Assembly: GCA_944324625.1 (NCBI GenBank)
Contig: CALUWZ010000101.1
Span: 1-6,528, forward strand
Source: an uncultured Mailhella sp.
GTDB lineage: Bacteria; Desulfobacterota; Desulfovibrionia; Desulfovibrionales; Desulfovibrionaceae
DNA: 6,528 bases
Direction of reading: 5' to 3'
The stretch's first letter is position 1, and each line of letters begins with the position of its first letter. Shown piece after piece: positions 6,452-6,528 of this stretch. A program made the translations under genes and the position numbers. The notes under the pieces are model-generated. The model did not search any database, was not told where the DNA came from, and worked only from the letters and a program-made list of their open reading frames with translations.

Positions 6452-6481
6452 AAAAGCCCTGCACAAGCAGGGCTTTTTTTT
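6452..6481 (+). terminator. Intrinsic terminator of zraP copy 2
   Basis: AAAA-GCCCTGC, loop ACAA, GCAGGGC, then eight T (6474-6481). This is the third copy of the same hairpin. Its T-run length and the bases that follow match the first copy (4444-4473), not the second. Confidence 0.93.
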
Positions 6482-6528
6482 GGGCTGTATTTTCCTCAGA
6501 AACATACTGCTTTTCACCTAACTGTTAC
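6452..6528 (+). repeat. Start of a third cassette unit, cut by window edge (77 bases)
   Basis: Exactly identical to 4444-4520 over 77 bases to the window end; the preceding base differs (T at 6451, A at 4443). It ends within the iteron region (GTTAC). It is either a real third unit or an assembly-graph end; the sequence alone cannot decide. Confidence 0.75.

Overview
The window looks like a piece of a Gram-negative bacterial chromosome, moderately AT-rich. The evidence is an outer-membrane LPS translocon gene (lptD), signal peptides, Shine-Dalgarno sites and textbook sigma-54 promoters. An anaerobic Deltaproteobacterium/Desulfovibrio-like host is my best guess, from the combination of a membrane pyrophosphatase with a sigma-54-driven ZraP-type protein. 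That is an inference from gene content only. No rRNA, tRNA, transposase or CRISPR array is visible.

Layout: (1) 1-918, minus strand, is the N-terminal 306 codons of lptD, which runs off the left edge. (2) 919-1114 is a divergent, AT-rich promoter region. (3) 1115-2218 is alr (alanine racemase). (4) 2219-2344 holds a good sigma-70-type promoter and a small leader hairpin for the next gene. (5) 2345-4423 is hppA, a membrane proton-pumping pyrophosphatase with the K+-independent signature, closed by a strong intrinsic terminator. (6) 4444-6528 is a tandem array of a cassette of about 1.0 kb. Each full unit has, in order, the intrinsic terminator, 19-bp iteron-like repeats, a paired 20-bp-spaced element, a consensus sigma-54 promoter, a strong ribosome binding site and a 171-codon ZraP/Spy/CpxP-family periplasmic protein gene. 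Two full units are present and the first 77 bases of a third lie at the right edge.

The first three genes are envelope and energy housekeeping: LPS export to the outer membrane, D-alanine for peptidoglycan, and pyrophosphate-driven proton export. The array is the unusual part: two identical copies of a metal- or envelope-stress-type periplasmic protein, each with its own complete regulatory region. This suggests a dosage-amplified, enhancer-binding-protein-controlled stress response. The regulator, which by analogy could be a ZraSR-like two-component system, is not in the window.

Caution: the last 77 bases of the window match 4444-4520 exactly and the match stops at the preceding base. A match of this length at the end is what a de Bruijn assembly node at k=77 would give, so the true copy number of the array should be treated as unresolved.
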